From Chamaelirium japonicum (lineage: Eukaryota > Streptophyta > Magnoliopsida > Liliales > Melanthiaceae), in assembly GCA_947650365.1 (NCBI GenBank), contig OX393550.1, positions 52,230,379 through 52,294,378 of the forward strand: a stretch of 64,000 nt of DNA, in the 5' to 3' direction. The position numbers were made by a program, and so were the translations under genes. Shown here in pieces: positions 24,481 to 36,575 of the stretch. Under the pieces are notes generated by a model. It saw only the letters and a program-made list of their open reading frames with translations, was not told the DNA's origin and searched no databases. Position 1 is the stretch's first letter, and each line of letters opens with the position of its first letter.

Positions 24481-24765
24481 GATCACTCGAACCTTGACCG
24501 GTTGAATTTTGACCGATCGGTCAAAATTTAACCGATCAGTCAAAATTTGTCCGATCGGACAAATTTTGACCGATCAGTCAAAATCTTTTGATCGGTCAAA
24601 ATTCTACTAGATCGGTCAAAAAACCGTGTCCTTTGACCGATCACTCGATCCTTGACCGGTTGAATTTTGACCGATCGGTCGAAATTTGACCGATCGGTCA
24701 AATTTGACCGATCGGTCAAAATCTGACCGATCAATCAAAATTTACCGGTCAGTCCTTTTTTACGC
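24481..24765. repeat. Short palindromic repeat TTGACCGATCGGTCAAAA, many degenerate copies
   Basis: About fifteen copies of a self-complementary TTGACCGATCGGTCAA-like word lie in near-tandem between the 119-bp array and the 3' LTR. The 119-bp unit contains the related word CACCGATCGGACAAA, so the array may have grown out of this palindrome. Confidence 0.85.
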
Positions 24766-24861
24766 TAACACGCGACAAGTTTCTTCGTGACCTTTTTTTT
24801 TAAACAGGAAGTTGCCGTTCTTTGCACCAAATCCAAGCCAGCCAGAATGCACTCTAGCTAA

Positions 24862-24876
24862 CTTGGAGGGGGTAAC
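24862..24876 (+). promoter_or_regulatory. Polypurine tract of the Tat element
   Basis: TTGGAGGGGGTAAC immediately precedes the TG of the 3' LTR, as expected for the primer of plus-strand DNA synthesis. Confidence 0.7.
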
Positions 24877-25752
24877 TGTGGGTGCAAATTTTGGCATAAG
24901 TTTACCTACTACCACGGGACCCACCGGCCCTGCCTGGTGGGCCCACGAGGACTACCACGGGACCCACCGGCCCTGCCTGGTGGGCCCACGAGGACTACCA
25001 CGGGACCCACCGGCCCTGCCTGGTGGGCCCACGAGGACTACCACGGGACCCACCGGCCCTGCCTGGTGGGCCCACGAGGACTACCACGGGACCCACCGAC
25101 CCTGCCTGGTGGGCCCACGAGGACTACCACGGGACCCACCGGCCCTGCCTGGTGGGCCCACGAGGACTACCACGGGACCCACCGGCCCTGCCTGGTGGGC
25201 CCACGAGGACTACCACGGGACCCACCGGCCCTGCCTGGTGGGCCCACGAGGACTACCACGGGACCCACCGGTCCTGCCTGGAGGATCCCCAGATACAGCA
25301 GCAGAAACCGCCATTTACCCCGGAATTCCCACCAGAGAAGCCTATAAATAGCAGAGCCTTCGAATGTAAAAGGATCGATTCTGAAAAAAGATCGAATTCT
25401 CAGTTCTAAGAAACCAGAGCTCTGGGATTTCTAACTTCCGATCTACCATCTCTCTTTGATCTTCTTTTCTCTTTCGAAGAGATCAGAGAGCTTTCAGTGA
25501 CACTCGGCCTGTCGAGGTCACTTCAACTGAAGTGTTAGTGAATTCGGGTTGCTCCCTATAGCACGGAGACGTAGGCTTCGGCTGAACTCCGAGATCACAT
25601 CTCGTGTCACAATTTCTCTGATTGCATTCCTCTGTTTGCATATCAAAAGATTTCAACTCCAATTGACAGATCAATCAACGATCTTCAACTCGAACCTTCA
25701 ATTGACTGGTGCTGCGAGAGTCTTCGGGTCGGCACGAAGATTTTCCCCCACA
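24877..25752 (+). repeat. 3' LTR of the Tat element
   Basis: Identical in layout to the 5' LTR but with about nine 43-bp units. Outside the array I see about two base differences from the 5' LTR. It ends CCCCCACA, followed by the AATCG target duplication. Confidence 0.93.
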
Positions 25753-25867
25753 AATCGCACCCTTTCCGATCGAGCTCGCTTTCAGGCCCAAAACCCTTGA
25801 TCTCTCTCAATCCCTCTGTCTCGATCCTTTGTGAACAAACGGTGCACCCCCTCTACATCTCTCTCAA

Positions 25868-25934
<67 letters not shown>

Positions 25935-26084
25935 GCCGGCTCCACCTAATCAAAGGCTTGAAGCCCAAAACCCTTTCCGACCCAAAACCCTTGCTCCATG
26001 TCAATCATACAATCTTCTCCCTCACGCCCCCTTCTCGATCCTTTGTGAATCCCGCAGAATCCCCTCTATATCTCTCTCAATTCG

Positions 26085-26123
<39 letters not shown>

Positions 26124-26846
26124 GCCGACACCACCTGATCAGAGGCTTGACGCCTTCGGTCCATGCCAGATTTGAGTCGATGCCGATGAATGTCCAGCTG
26201 CCGCTCCCCATTGATGATATCCTCCATCGTGCCCCCTTCTTTTATCATTGCCGATACCAGAGGTGATCCTTGACATCACTAGGATGTGATGGATGATTCC
26301 GATAGCCACCCGTTACCCTATAGACCCCATCTGACCAATGTCACACTTCTTTGAGATGACATGAGACCCACCGCTGACTCCAACATCAGTTCCTTTGCTT
26401 CAATAATCCTATCATAAACCTCAAAATTTTGTTCTTCCCTTTTGATTATGCTTAAGTTATTTAATATAATTTTGGATTTTTCTGACATGTACTCTATTGC
26501 CTTTATTCTAATGTTTTAGCATGTTTTTCTAAAATATGTCTTGTTTATTTTGCTTTGTTGTTACTTTTGGTTTAGTGGCCCAAGTTATACTGCAAGTAGA
26601 AAATAACTTAATCATTTTAATGCAATTTTTGGCAGGGAACAATCTAACACAAGTGACATCGAGGTTGACAGGGATATGAATGAAGCTGTCGAAGACCAAT
26701 CTGAAGAATTTATGGAGTCTTACGAAGGCGGTGAAGAATTTATGGACTCTTATGAAGATAGTATGTCATCAGAGGAGACTGAATATGGGTCGGTAGATAT
26801 AGAATGTGAAGACTGCTCTCCTGGATCCATACATGAATTCCCTGAG
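25753..26846. repeat. Left terminal inverted repeat of the MULE, inner part
   Basis: After the AATCG duplication the inverted match to the right end resumes (CACCCTTTCCGATCGAGCTC) and continues to about TTCCCTGAG at 26846. It includes two (CT)n tracts (25871-25931 and 26087-26119) and a copy of the transposase start. The copy has an exon with ATG at about 26178 (MPMNVQLPLPIDDI) ending near 26265, an intron, and an exon starting near 26636 that runs into a stop at about 26851. It could make only a short N-terminal peptide. Confidence 0.78.
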
Positions 26847-28880
26847 ACATGACTCCGTACGATGACACGTGGTTGTAGGCGTGCGTTTGTATGTAGCCGG
26901 TGGAGTTGGTGTTTTTTATTTTCATGTAATGGAGACGCTGGAATGTCGAAAGTCAACATTTACTTTTAGTTTATAGCTGGCCACTATTAACCGTTTGTTC
27001 TGTTTGAGGAAAAGAATAAAAAAACCCTATTCCGCCATCATGCTTACCATCCAGATTGGATCATCTTATAATAACCGCTGATCATCTGTCCATTGCACCC
27101 AGCCCGGCCACTAAATGTTAATTGAATTTAAATGACCTTGATGGAGTAAACATTAAATTAAGATTATAGGTCAAATGACCCTAGAGAAGGGGAACATGGG
27201 AGTAGAGTAGAGTGGTTTGGGAATATATTTGAGTCCAAATTCTAGCGATAATTTCTTCTACGATTTCTATATGGTTCTGTACAGATTGATATAATCCATG
27301 CGTAGACACCCCGTAAGTGTATGTAACTTCATTATGGTGCGTCCTATTACTATATATATAGCATCCAAATCCCTAATGAGACCTGGGTTCACACTTCGAA
27401 TTTCCTACTGTTTTCCTCAGGTCATCATAGTATTGGGTTCATCTCTCTTTCCATCAATTTTCATTGCTGATAAAGTTCCAACCATCATCTTAGAGGATTT
27501 TTCGTTTTTGTGTTCTGATGCATACCAGAAGTTGGGCCAAGTCTGCTAGGTCAAAGCCTAAGTAAGCCTAGCCAAATGGCCTGTGTAGTTGATTGCTAAT
27601 TAGATAAACTCCAAAATTCTCACATCTGTAAAAATTGTTGTTGGTAGTTTATGTTCGAATGAGAATTTGTTAGGTTTGGATTAAACTTTAAATTTTAGCA
27701 TTGTTATATGTTTGGATGCCTATAGAAGAGCTATCGTGTTGTAATCATTGATGAATTATGAATTAAATGGAAGGCTCATGATTTGAACGAGGGATCATTG
27801 ATCAGATAGCTAGAACATTTGGAGGTTTCATTGGGTGGGATACTTTCTCACCGAGGAAAACCCATAACCCAATTGTTCCTAGTCTACATCACAATCTACA
27901 ATTGTTCCTAGTCTGCATCACAATCTACGCTTCCACCTCTCCAGCCAGGTACTGACTTGGCAATCCCTTTTTTCAAATATTCAAAAAATGGGTGCTTTTC
28001 ATATATTGTTCAAATATGGGTGGTTTAGAATAGTTTTTTTCATTATTCAGGTGCCTCTAGAGGGGACCAGATGATCAGTATACCCATCCTCTATAATGGA
28101 GGCGGTCATCCATACAAAATGATAGTTGAATGCCTTGCGAGGGGCAAAGTACTATGGCCTTGATATGGAATGCACATGGCTGGCATCTTCAGACTCAGAT
28201 AATTAAGGGAGTATGTATGGAATGGTACTTAGGTGATAAGATCCATCATGTCTCAGGATCAGGTCTATTGATATCTGAAACTCGTGACCTACATGTGGTC
28301 TCAATTCACCCAGGCCAGCCAAAGATTCTGTTGGATGGGGTTGTTCAGGGGTGTGGATCTAATTAGCGAGCAGCAAGTGCAGGAAGATCCAAGTCAATCA
28401 CAAACCACGATCAATTGTCCCATGGGGAGAATCAAGTAGGACATTCAACGCCTCAGGCAAGTAGGGCATTCAACGCCTCATGGCCTGGTGATTTCATCTG
28501 ACCTTTTGTTTGCAAATGGCTGCAGGCACAAGAAGGTTAATATAAATAAACCCACAACTGAAGCCAAAGAAGAACAAGCTTCACGCTAACTTCACCATCA
28601 TCCATCAACAAAACAAAATAAAAACCATACCGCTAACATGACATCGAAAAGATAACAACACACTTAGATATATCATTCCTATTACTCAAAATCGCAAAAG
28701 GTGATGAGGGTCATCCTGATTTCTTTATGCCCCTTGAGAACACATTTTGCAAACTAACCTTAGACACTAAAATATAATTGTAAATATCTCATTGATATAA
28801 GCTAATGGTCTGATTCCAATGTTTTTCAAAATGTGAGTGCCTTAGAATCCAAGACATCTTCATTGAGTATTGCTTCAACC
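26847..28880. other. MULE interior, no gene recognised
   Basis: AT-rich DNA between the left inverted repeat and the 3' end of the transposase. Several plus-strand frames of 60-83 codons look like chance. A short direct repeat containing GGACATTCAACGCCTCA is seen near 28440-28480. It could be remains of a second MULE gene, but nothing is recognisable. Confidence 0.4.
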
Positions 28881-29322
28881 TTCAGACTCTTAAGGGTGCC
28901 TGTTGGTAACTGTGAAGGATACCAATTGCATCAGGTCTCACAAATAACTTCTTGATTACACCACAAAAAGAAAAAGAAAGAAAATTAGAATAATTATGAT
29001 AGCTCACTTTTAACCTTTCTTGACTATATCCATAACTACTTACTAAAACAGAACTATTAGAAGGAAAACTATACTTTCTTGAACCTGTCATCGTTTGAAG
29101 TGAGCTCCAACAAATGTCACTAGCACAGTAACTTATTCTTCTCATCCTGAAACAACCAATGTTGAAATAGAAGAAAAAACAGAGGTGTCACTATATAAAG
29201 AGATACAATGTGAAATATCACATAACAACATAAAACCAAACGTGCAAAAATAAGGAAAATAGAAAACAAAATCATAGCAATTTCTATACCAAAGTCATAA
29301 AGTGAAAAAGCTACCACTTTTA
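28881..29322 (-). other. Region downstream of the transposase, no gene recognised
   Basis: Low-GC DNA following the transposase stop at about 29323. It probably holds the 3' untranslated region. Minus-strand frames of 74-87 codons here show no recognisable domain. Confidence 0.4.
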
Positions 29323-31145
29323 TTACCCTTGTAATAGAGAACAAGTGCTACTGTAGTGACCGGTCATCCCACAGCTATGACATTTTCGTATTTGTTTTTC
29401 TTTCTTCTTACTTTTTTCAATGCCGTTTTTGAGTCTTTGTGGAACACTAGGTCTGCCCACAGTTGTCACTCGCTCTAAATCAAGTAGTAGTGCTAATAGA
29501 ACACCTGCATCATCTTGGCTTCTAATATGTGAAACTTTGCTTGCAGTTTCTTCAGCCGCTAATTTCATCATATGTACTCGATCATTAATCGCATTCAACA
29601 TTGACAATACCACATCGTATTGTTCAACTAATTCCATTCCATAATTAATAGATAGTTGACCAGCTTCTCTAACGTTCCATTTCATCATTGCCGACATATC
29701 TGAAGTAGTATCTCCTCCAACTTGTATATGACCATATCTAGTATCAATAGTCCATCGGGTTAGAATATATTTCAATGGAATTTCTGTCACATCTATCTTA
29801 TCATAGACTCGGAGGATATGCCTACATAGTATTCCTTCAAACTCAAATTTATTACAATTGCATATAGATGTGCCATCACTTCCATCAAAACTTACCGTGT
29901 AATCGGTCAATTTTGTACGTTGATTACCTACTATGAATAAGGTGACACTACCTTCTTGGTTAGCCCTTTGTGAGAATAAAGTGTCTTTGTTTTCTAGTTC
30001 TTCTCAAAATTTCATATAAACCGTTCTTGTATATATCAATGCAGCTTGTTCTTCTATGAAAGTTCGGACCATAATTCAGGTTTTGTATGCATGGTAATAT
30101 AGTCTTCATTGTTTTCTTGATCACGTCGACTCTTTAATGCTAGGTCATATTTTCTAATAAATTGATCCAATGGGGTCCTTGAATTTATATACCTATCAAA
30201 GAAAACGTTCATACTTTCACTACGTTGTGTAGTAGTCATTCCAGCAAAAAAAATATCCCTTAGAAAACAAGGAACCCAATATTCACGGATATCATACATC
30301 TTCGCTAACCATGCATTTTCTTTCAACTCATACTTCTCCAAAATCTCTTACCATTTATATTCAAAATCTTTAATTTGTTGGCTGTATTTGCATGCCTTAT
30401 AATCACCCTCAAAGCTTGGATGTTTCATCTTAATAGCAGTCAAATGTTTTAGTTCATTTTGGCCAATGTGCCATAAACACAATCGATGATGGGTTTCTGT
30501 AAATACCCTTTTAATAGTGTTTCTCATTGCATAACATTGATCGGTAATGATCGAGACAAGTTGTCTTCCTTCCACTGCTCTCAACCAAGCCTCAAATAAC
30601 CAAACAAATGTATCCTCCGTCTCGTCTGCCAACAAGGCACATCCAAACAGAATAGATTGTCCATTGTGGTTAACACCTGTGAATGGCGCAAATGGCATTG
30701 AAAATGTATTGGCCCTGTATGTGGTGTCAAATACAACCACATCACCAAATTTATTATAGGCCTCCCGAGATCTACTATCAATCCAGAACATACTCCTCAC
30801 TCGACAGTCTTCATCAATCTCCAACTCGTAATAGAAGCCAGCATCCTTGCCCTGTCTTTCCATGAACGTCTTTACAACACTCATGCATTCCTTCTAATAT
30901 TATTTGCTCGAATTTTTTTCAAGGCAGTCCGTGTTTCTTGTTGTGTAATAGGAATAAATCCTTTTGTGTCTAAAGCATTTAATACATTTGTGATCGCTGC
31001 GGGATTCAATGTATCAGTTAAACTGCGGATTAATGAACAGGTAGCATTGGATTTTCTCCGGTGGGAACGCATTTTTTCTATTTTTGATGGGCTTACCAGA
31101 TTGTGTGTATGTTGCTCTTCAAAACTGTCCATAACCCATACACCA

Positions 31146-34100
31146 TGTAATGACCGGTACTACAGGGTGTTTTCACCCAGAGCAACCCATACTTATTTAA
31201 TATTATTTTAACCACGTTGCTAGAATAATTATTAGAAATCCTTGATGGCGATGCCGTTGGTTGTACTCAAGCGGGACCAGGCAGTGGGTCCCGAGTACGG
31301 GTCACGAGGCTACATTGGAGGTGTAGTGATCGTTAACGAACATGTGAGCACGTGTAACGATGCATGGCACGATTCTTTTTTTTATAATTATAAATAGGTA
31401 CTACGTCGAGTTTGTCGGACCCGGCGAGGTTCACGCGCCAGTGCGTCTCGATGCGACCCGAGTCGAGGGCGAGTCAGGCTCGACGTGAGTCGAGCAAGAG
31501 TCGCGCTTGACCGATATTAGAAAAAAAAATTAAATTAAAACCAAAACCAACCCAACCCATCCCCAACACCCACCCAACTCAAAGCCTGACCCGAACCCCC
31601 CAAACCCACCTAGCCACTCTCTTTCCCTCTCTCCCTCTTTCTCTCATCTCTCTCTCTATTTCCCATTCTCTCACCAACCCAAACCCGAATCCCTCTCTCT
31701 AGGATCTCAACCCTCTCACTCTCACCCGATCGCATCTCTCATCTCTCGGATCTCTCTCCCCTACCTGACCCAAGCCCATCCGCCGATCCGACCGCCGCCC
31801 ACACCATCCCGTCGCCCCCTCTCTCCCATCACTTCCCCTACTCTCCCCTCATCGCACCCTCTCCGACGCTGCTCTCCCCGTCCTTCTCTGACCTCCCCTC
31901 TCCCCCTAACTTAGCCCTAGCCCTAGCCCTAGGGTTCTAGTCCCCCTTCTCCCTCATGCCACCAACCAGCCCCCTTTCCCTATTAATAAACCCTAAACCC
32001 GACCCCCTCATCTCCGTCTTACCTCTCCCACCCCCTCCCCCTCGAGATCCCTCTCTCCTCCTGTGGAGAACGGTGCACGACAATCGGTGCGAGGAGCATG
32101 GAGGTGCAGCCGATCGATGCCAGAGAAGGCGGCGGAGCCGCTGCCGGCAAGGCTGAACCCGACCAGGTCAGCTCTCTCCTCCCCTTTCTACTATTTTCCT
32201 TGTTCTCTAATTTTTTGGGTTCCTTCAAGACCAGCCCACGACCCCCTGCCTTTTCTCTATTTTTTTTTTAAGGATCCGACCCAGCCCTTGTCACCCTATG
32301 TTTGGCGCGACCATGGCCTCTGGCCAGGTGGCCAACTGCTGTGCAGCCAGCAAGGCCGACCCACTCGCATGGCCATGCCCCTTGCCCTTTTGTGATTGTG
32401 TTGCGATGGTTGCCGGGCGTGTGTCCGGTGACTGAACAGCTAGCAATACTCAGCTAGTCACGCCGACCCCCTTATTCCCCTCTTTATTGTGGCTGTTGTT
32501 GGCTCTTTGTCCGACAAAGGGATAGTCCAGTAGAAGTCGACCACCAACCATTCGGTCAGTTATGGCCGAGACTCCGACCATCTCTTGTGGTGTCGATCCA
32601 GCACCCAGCCACTGGAGCCCCTGCCTTGTGCCAAGAACCCTTCAGAGTCATCCATTTTGATCCATCTAGCAACCGTTTTATCAGTAATTTTATTTGTGTG
32701 TGCCAATGCGATTCTGACCTCGCTAGGTCGAGCCATGCGAACCACCTTGAGGCATCGGCGATCATTGATCGGCCGTTTTTAGCCGTGACACAACTTCTAG
32801 CATTGTCCCCTTTTTGTTTCATATGTGAAGCCTTTATGCCTTTCTACGAGCGACATCATCGTGTCGCCAAGACGATTTTATTGATTGTAGTGCCTAAGGA
32901 TCAGAAATCGATCGAACCCATTACGTTTACTTTGCCAATTACGGTATCCATCTCAATGAGACATAGTAGTTATCGCCAATCCGAGTCTAGACTCGGGAGG
33001 CCATGTTGTTTGTAATTGTTTATGTCGATCTGTACCGCACCTAATCCAAGGTCATCCCAGGCAGAGGATGAATCGAACCCCCAACCTTGTCTATTACTGG
33101 CCCTACTGATGCACACCTTGGTGTGATGAGGAAGGTCCCTCGGAGCATGATAGCATGCTAGTTGCAACAACCGACCACCTTGGCAGCAACGAGGCGCTAC
33201 TTAGTGGCCTAGGCTAGACACTAGTGCGATTCCCGTATAAACCTGTCGTTTGATAAATCAAGCCCGACCGTGATCGGCTTTGCCGATTCCATCATCGACC
33301 TACGCGGTCACGACCGGTTGGCCGGATTAGTACTATTGGAAATTAGTGTGACTGTTGGCATTGGCAACACCGATTAATCAAGACGGTACCTTTGGTGTAT
33401 CGTTTTGCGTGCCAGTAGACCGACGTCCGATGACGCCTAAAACTCTCGACTCGGCCAATTCGGCCCTAAACCCATATTACGCGGTAGCAAGTATTGACCA
33501 TGGGTCCGCTATGTGTGAATTTGGTAGTGCGTGACCGGGACGATCCAGCCGTAGATGGAGCAGAGACGGATCAAGAGCAGTTAATGGGAGTTTGTGCGTG
33601 ATCGACAACCAGGTGACATCTACTCCCTTCCCTGTGGTCTTTGATAGTGGGAAATAAGAACAACTAGAATAGGTGTCCATGGTACTGCATGCGGGTCCCG
33701 CCACATGTAGTCACGTGGACCCCTCCTTGCATGCGAAGTCGCGAGTCCGGCGACGCATGCTTTAAAATATTATTAAAATAAACATGCTTTATAATATTAA
33801 TAGAATAATTATAATTATTGCATGGGCATCGTAATTAGGTATTTCCTTAAATTAAAATATAATTTGAATAAATAATGATTATCGGGACCCATCCTACGAA
33901 AAGGAGTGGCAACCCTAATATACTGGTTTTGGGGGAGTGTAGGTTGAATCGCTTTAAGAGCGATGTGACCTTTAGCTGTAGTGCTATTATGGGTTGCGAG
34001 AGCAGTGCGGGACCAGGGTTAAACCGCTGCATATCATTAACACCTGTACCTTTTATCTATCTAGCTTGGTATATATTTAAAGGTGGTTTATTCACTGTAT

Positions 34101-35552
34101 TGAGTTTTTGACACCTTGTTAAAATAATAGAATATGAGAATCTATATTGTGGAAAGATTGGACCTCGTGCGCGCAAGGGCCGTGAACCACCCTGCGCGCA
34201 CAGCTGAAGATCAGTAGGCTAAGGGGTCACGGGCAAGGATTGTGGTAAAGCCAATAGGTGGTGCCCTCGAGTAGGGATTGGCCTAGCAATTCCTATCTCG
34301 GGGTAGTTGAAGACCCTAAAGAAAGCAAGTTGGGCGGTAGAGCTCCACCGTGAAAGATGAAAAACCCCTTATGATCATATGGGTGATTTTGCGCATGGTG
34401 TCAGAGTATGCGCGGCGAGAGAGTTGGCCCTCTACATCGAAATAAAAGGCCCTATAGTAATGCCCGACCGGAGGCAGGATGAACAAAACATCCGGGGTTC
34501 ACATTAGGATAGATATTTTATATAATTACAACTATGGAATCTTAATATGGATTATGAAATTGTAGAGCATGATAATCTAGTGACATTTAGATGATCTTTT
34601 TGTTTAAATAATTCATTTATACTATAGAACATTGAATAAACTTTATATTAAATAATCTATTGACAGTAGGTATGCATGAGAAAATAGACTGCTGGTAGGA
34701 TTAGGATGTTCTTCTGTAAACATTAATATTGCTAAATTTAATTCAATTAGCTCGGTTGTCTCATAGTATTAAAGACTACTAGGATGTCACTAGCCATTAA
34801 TTTGGCTAATCTTCCAATTTTATATTGGGGGCTACTCTTTCCCACGATAAAACTCTCTTGCAGGTTCGGAGGTTCAGGAGTAGCAGTTGGAGGCTCGATG
34901 CAGAGTTAGGGTTGCAGTAGTGTCATGTTTCCAGTTTGTCGTATTACAGTCTTTTTATTTCTAGCTATGTAATTGTTGGAATTAATATAAAAATTATTTA
35001 GTCTCTTTTAGTGTTTTGTTATTTGTTAGCGGCAATGATACAGCTGAATCCTTTTGGGTAGGCCTTTCCTCAAGGCCACAAGCCTAGGGTAGAACACAAT
35101 GAAAATATAAGAAAAATAATTGACCTAATTGACTAACCCTGTAGATAGGACCTCTAAACCAGTGCCTAAGTGTTGGAGAGCGGGCGAGGCTACTCGGCTC
35201 GCCGTCGGAGGCTTGAGTCTCGTGCTCCCTTAAGTGGGACTTCTGTCAGCATATGGGGCACCGGCAAGCCACACATACTGAGAGAAAAGCCCGATCGAAG
35301 GTCGAGCATGATCATCTCTATTAAAAAAATTTTTTAGCTCTCTCAGTTTCCTCTTAATCAAATATTTTTTTTTTATAAAATCAAGTTTTTAAAATACCCA
35401 TTGTTTCTCCCTCCTCCTTCTTCTTCATTTAGGAGAGAGCCGCAGTCTTGTGAGAAACCCTAATTGGTGTAGTTAGTCGACCAAACCCTAAAACCCTTGG
35501 TTTTTCTCATTTCACACCCCAGGGATCGGTTCCGGATTTCTGGGGCGTGACA
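31146..35552. mobile_element. Solo-LTR-like element of 4.4 kb inserted in the transposase exon (fossil)
   Basis: Begins TGTAATGACCGG and ends GGGGCGTGACA, flanked by the 5-bp direct repeat CACCA (31141-31145 and 35553-35557). The transposase frame reads continuously across the site if the insertion is ignored. No internal gag or pol coding and no second LTR copy is visible, so a single very long LTR left by recombination is the simplest reading. Very long LTRs occur in Ogre and Tekay/Del gypsy elements, and GGGGCGTGACA-like ends are common in the latter. Lineage, orientation and age are uncertain. Inside are a pyrimidine-rich stretch (31610-32080) with short telomere-like CCCTAG repeats and a GC-rich segment near 32100. 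Confidence 0.62.
32098..32166 (+). other. Possible exon-like segment in the solo LTR
   Basis: A 23-codon frame from ATG at 32098, rich in Ala and Gly, ends at CAG|GTCAGC, which fits a splice donor. It follows a pyrimidine-rich leader. It could be a captured host first exon or a leader exon of the element's own transcript. Chance is also possible. Confidence 0.25.
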
Positions 35553-35818
35553 CACCAGCATCTGTTAGCTTTATTCTAATCATTGCTTTGCAACCTTCTC
35601 GTGATAATCATCTTTTTTGAACTGGATTAGGATTCCTTTTGTCCACTTCTTTGAAACCTTGTTTTGAACATGAGAAATTCCTTGATGTAACACAATTTTT
35701 TATTTTCGACTTGAATGTTCTACCCATTCGAATACCAAATCCAGTTGTTCGTGCATATTCGTTGTAGTAATCTCTTCCTTCCTCTTCTGATTGAAAGTTC
35801 ATACCTATGTACGGCTTA

Positions 35819-36520
35819 GGGAACTCATGTATGGATCCAGGAGAGCAGTCTTCACATTCTAATGGCATACTATTTTCATAAAAGTCTATAAATTCTTCAC
35901 CGCCTTCGTAAGACTCCATAAATTTTTCAGATTGGTCTTCGACAGCTTCATTCATATCACTGTCAACCTCGATGTCACTTGTGTTAGATTGTTCCCTGCC
36001 AAAAATTGCATTAAAATGATTAAGTTATTTTCTACTTACAGTATAACTTGGGCCACTAAACCAAAAGTAACAACAAAGCAAAATAAACAAGACATATTTT
36101 AGAAAAACATGCTAAAACATTAGAACAAAGGCAATGTAGTACATGTCAGAAAAATCCAAAATTATATTAAATAACTTAAGCATAATCAAAAGGGAAGAAC
36201 AAAATTTTGAGGTTTAGGATATGATTATTGAAGCAAATGAACTGATGTTGGAGCCAGCGGTGGGTCTCATGGCATCGCGAAGAAGTGTGACACTGGTCAG
36301 ATGGGGTCTATAGGGTAACGGGTGGTCATCGGAATCATCCGAAGGCGTCATGAATCACATCCTGGTGGCGTCAAGGATCACCTCTGGTATCGGCAATGAT
36401 AAAAGAAGGGGGCACGATAGAGGATATCATCAATGGGGAGCGGCAGCTGAACATTCATCGGCATCGACTCAAATCTGGCATGGACCGAAGGTGTCAAGCC
36501 TCTGATCAGGTGGTGCTGGC

Positions 36521-36575
<55 letters not shown>

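Larger units (their letters stand above)
12048..25752 (+). mobile_element. Young Ty3/gypsy retrotransposon, Tat lineage (fossil)
   Basis: A 13.7-kb element with TG...CA ends and a perfect 5-bp target duplication AATCG (12043-12047 and 25753-25757). LTRs are 790 and 876 bp. The order is gag, protease region, reverse transcriptase, RNase H, second archaeal-type RNase H, integrase; then short tandem repeats, an antisense accessory gene, a 119-bp satellite-like array, a purine tract and the 3' LTR. The dual RNase H and the antisense accessory gene place it in the Tat lineage (relatives of Grande, Retand, RIRE2). It looks nearly whole, with roughly two or three breaks between gag and reverse transcriptase. 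Outside the LTR tandem repeats I count about two LTR differences, suggesting insertion within the last few hundred thousand years. It lies inside the left inverted repeat of the MULE. Confidence 0.92.
29323..36464 (-). pseudogene. FAR1-type MULE transposase, decayed and split by an insertion
   Basis: Exon 1 is about 36464-36382 (MPMNVQLPLPIDDI...), followed by a GT-AG intron to about 35996. The main exon starts at 35995. An acidic N-terminus is followed by a FAR1 DNA-binding domain (35830-35610, then 31145-31050 beyond the insertion) with YIGMNFQSEEEGRDYYNEYA, REGCKAMIRI and QHTHNLVSP. The MULE catalytic domain (30884-30348) has FDTTYRANTFSMPFAPFTGV and IITDQCYAMRNTI, with a further part to 30054. 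Then come a SWIM zinc finger (CNCNKFEFEGILCRHIL, about 29850) and a C-terminal CCHC knuckle (CHSCGMTGHYSSTC). Lesions: in-frame stops near 35608, 30348 and 30005, frame changes near 30890 and 30054, and the 4.4-kb insertion. It would have catalysed cut-and-paste transposition. FHY3/FAR1 transcription factors share this architecture, but the terminal inverted repeats mark this copy as a transposase. Confidence 0.9.

Noticed and set aside
29323-30884. FAR1/SWIM frames as a host FHY3/FAR1 transcription-factor gene
   Set aside because: They lie within terminal inverted repeats, carry several stops and frame changes and include an intact-looking MULE catalytic region, so a decayed transposase fits better.
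31915-31935. CCCTAG repeats as an interstitial telomere
   Set aside because: Only about three units, not the plant CCCTAAA telomere repeat, inside a pyrimidine-rich stretch.
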